From positions 10,040,692 through 10,104,691 of the forward strand of contig JABAKD010000006.1 of assembly GCA_012845835.1 (NCBI GenBank): 64,000 nucleotides of DNA, in the 5' to 3' direction. The stretch is from Undaria pinnatifida (lineage: Eukaryota; Sar; Phaeophyceae; Laminariales; Alariaceae). The notes under the pieces were generated by a model. It did not search any database. It saw only the letters and a program-made list of their open reading frames with translations, and was not told the DNA's origin. This document shows, one piece after another, positions 62,905 through 64,000 of the stretch. Both the position numbers and the translations under genes were made by a program. Each line of letters starts with the position of its first letter. Positions within the stretch are counted from its first letter, which is position 1.

Positions 62905-64000
62905 GGGAGGTCCGTGACAGTGTCCACGGACCCCAACAGCATTCCACGAACATGTCCACGGCGTTCCGCGGACAACCGGGGATATTCCACGGACTACCGC
63001 GTACCTTCAATGGGCTTCCGCGTAAATTCCACGGGCTTCACAGGAATGCCGCGGCAAGTAGCGGAACACCGTGGAGACCCATGTCACTGGACATGACATA
63101 AGCCACGGCAAATTTCATGGCAATGTCCACGGCGATGTCCTCGGTAACTTCCACCGCAGCACACTCAGCCTCGGAATCACCTGCGGAAACACCCGCGGAC
63201 ACCCGCGGACATACACGAAAACATTCACGGACACGATAACCCTTACCCGTGGATATCCCTACGGAAACATCCTCGAACACATACGAAACGTCCGCTGACA
63301 ATACCCGTGGACATACCCACAAAGACCCACGGACACGGCTACGGAAACGCCCACAGAAACATCCCAAGTGCGCGAAAACAGCCGTGGCAATCGCCGCGGA
63401 CTTCCGTGGACGTACCCGGTATTCGTCGTGCGTCGGATATTTGCCATATCGATATCAGCGGACGGCCGGGGATGTCCGTGGAACTTCTTGTGTTTTGGGT
63501 GTTCTCGGAAGTTCGTGGAAACAGCCTTGGCAATCGCCCCGGATTTCCGCGGACGCCCATGGTATTTATCGTGCCTCGGATATATGCCACATCAACGGCC
63601 GTGGACGGCCGCGGAATACTGTCGAACTTGCTGCGTTTGGAAGTCCGCGGAAGTTCCCGGAACAGCCGTTAAATTAGCCTCGGACTTCCGCGGACGTCCG
63701 TGGTGATCGTGGCAATGACTGCGGACGTCCACGGAAATTTCCAAGGCAGTTTCCGCGGAAATTTTCGTAGCAATAAGTTTCGTGGCAATTGCGGCGGACT
63801 ACCGTGAGTTGCAATGGTTGGTATCACAACGACTGCCACGGACAGAGCCGCAGCTCGTGCTGTGGACACAACCGTGCCATTCACCGTTAAAATGTCATCA
63901 GCCGTGGCACTTGCCGTGGAATTCCGCGTGTTTCCACGTATTTCCACGGTAGCCCGTGGCGACCCCAATGGAAGTCCGCGGAAATTCCGCGGTCATTGCC
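62905..64000. repeat. Degenerate CCRYGG (CCACGG/CCGCGG) array, open at window end
   Basis: CCGCGG, CCACGG, CCGTGG and TTCCGCGGA-type words occur every 10-25 bases over 1.1 kb, on both strands because the word is nearly palindromic. 'cacccgcggacacccgcggac' at 63189 is a strict local tandem. Several overlapping open frames in different phases result from the word pattern. The array continues past the window. Confidence 0.75.

Noticed and set aside
63038-63706. Overlapping open frames of 80-140 codons at the right edge
   Set aside because: They coexist in several phases and both strands, as expected from the CCRYGG word array, and show no domain.

Overview
This 64 kb window is eukaryotic nuclear DNA, almost certainly from a stramenopile and most like a brown alga. 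The only clear host gene is a split gene whose exons encode Lin-12/Notch repeats (LNR) of the 'CGYDGGDCCECTC' type, alternating with Cys-containing 'C(I/L)DPSA.C' linkers and ending in a discoidin-like (F5/8 type C-like) domain. I associate this architecture with brown algal proteins (established knowledge plus inference, not a search). Introns are GT-AG, intergenic DNA is long, and nothing looks like an operon, a CRISPR array or a bacterial gene.

Layout. 0-3.1 kb: intergenic DNA with small inverted-repeat transposons (MITEs). 3.6-17.4 kb: the LNR gene on the + strand, with a tentative signal-anchor exon 1, exon 2 at 4.3-4.5 kb, a 7.2 kb intron full of transposons, then exons at 11.7, 14.3, 15.0 and 17.2 kb. 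17.4-28.7 kb: non-coding DNA with MITEs, CCCGT-rich tracts, a BED-finger (hAT transposase) remnant and unidentified decayed coding pieces. 28.8-37.3 kb: a broken Ty1/copia retrotransposon (gag, protease, integrase, RT, RNase H) whose 5' LTR is split by another element. 37.3-45 kb: non-coding with decayed fragments. 45.2-45.8 kb: a 650 bp AGT microsatellite. 45.9-52.8 kb: several inverted-repeat and foldback elements with long poly-G/poly-C runs. 53.6-56.8 kb: a tRNA-derived SINE region expanded by tandem duplications of 244 bp, about 0.8 kb and 366 bp. 57.2-60.8 kb: MITEs, one interrupted by a 2.3 kb non-autonomous LTR-like element. 60.8-62.9 kb: G/T-rich and T-rich DNA with a LINE-tail-like fragment. 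62.9-64 kb: an array of degenerate CCRYGG words running off the window.

At least seven repeat families can be defined from copies inside the window. Family A is a MITE of about 265 bp with terminal inverted repeat (TIR) GGCTACGGTAGGGGG. Family B is a MITE of about 255 bp with TIR GACGCGTGCTACGATAGAGG. Family C is a foldback element with TIR AAATACACTCCAGCTGTGAG and internal G-runs. Family D is an element of about 1.1 kb with TIRs of about 200 bp. Family E is a dispersed repeat. The others are the SINE and the 2.3 kb LTR-like element. They are nested in one another, and two nestings leave an uninterrupted relative in the same window, which shows past mobility directly. Frames, identities and boundaries were read by eye; exon ends without a strong splice consensus and all element ends are approximate.
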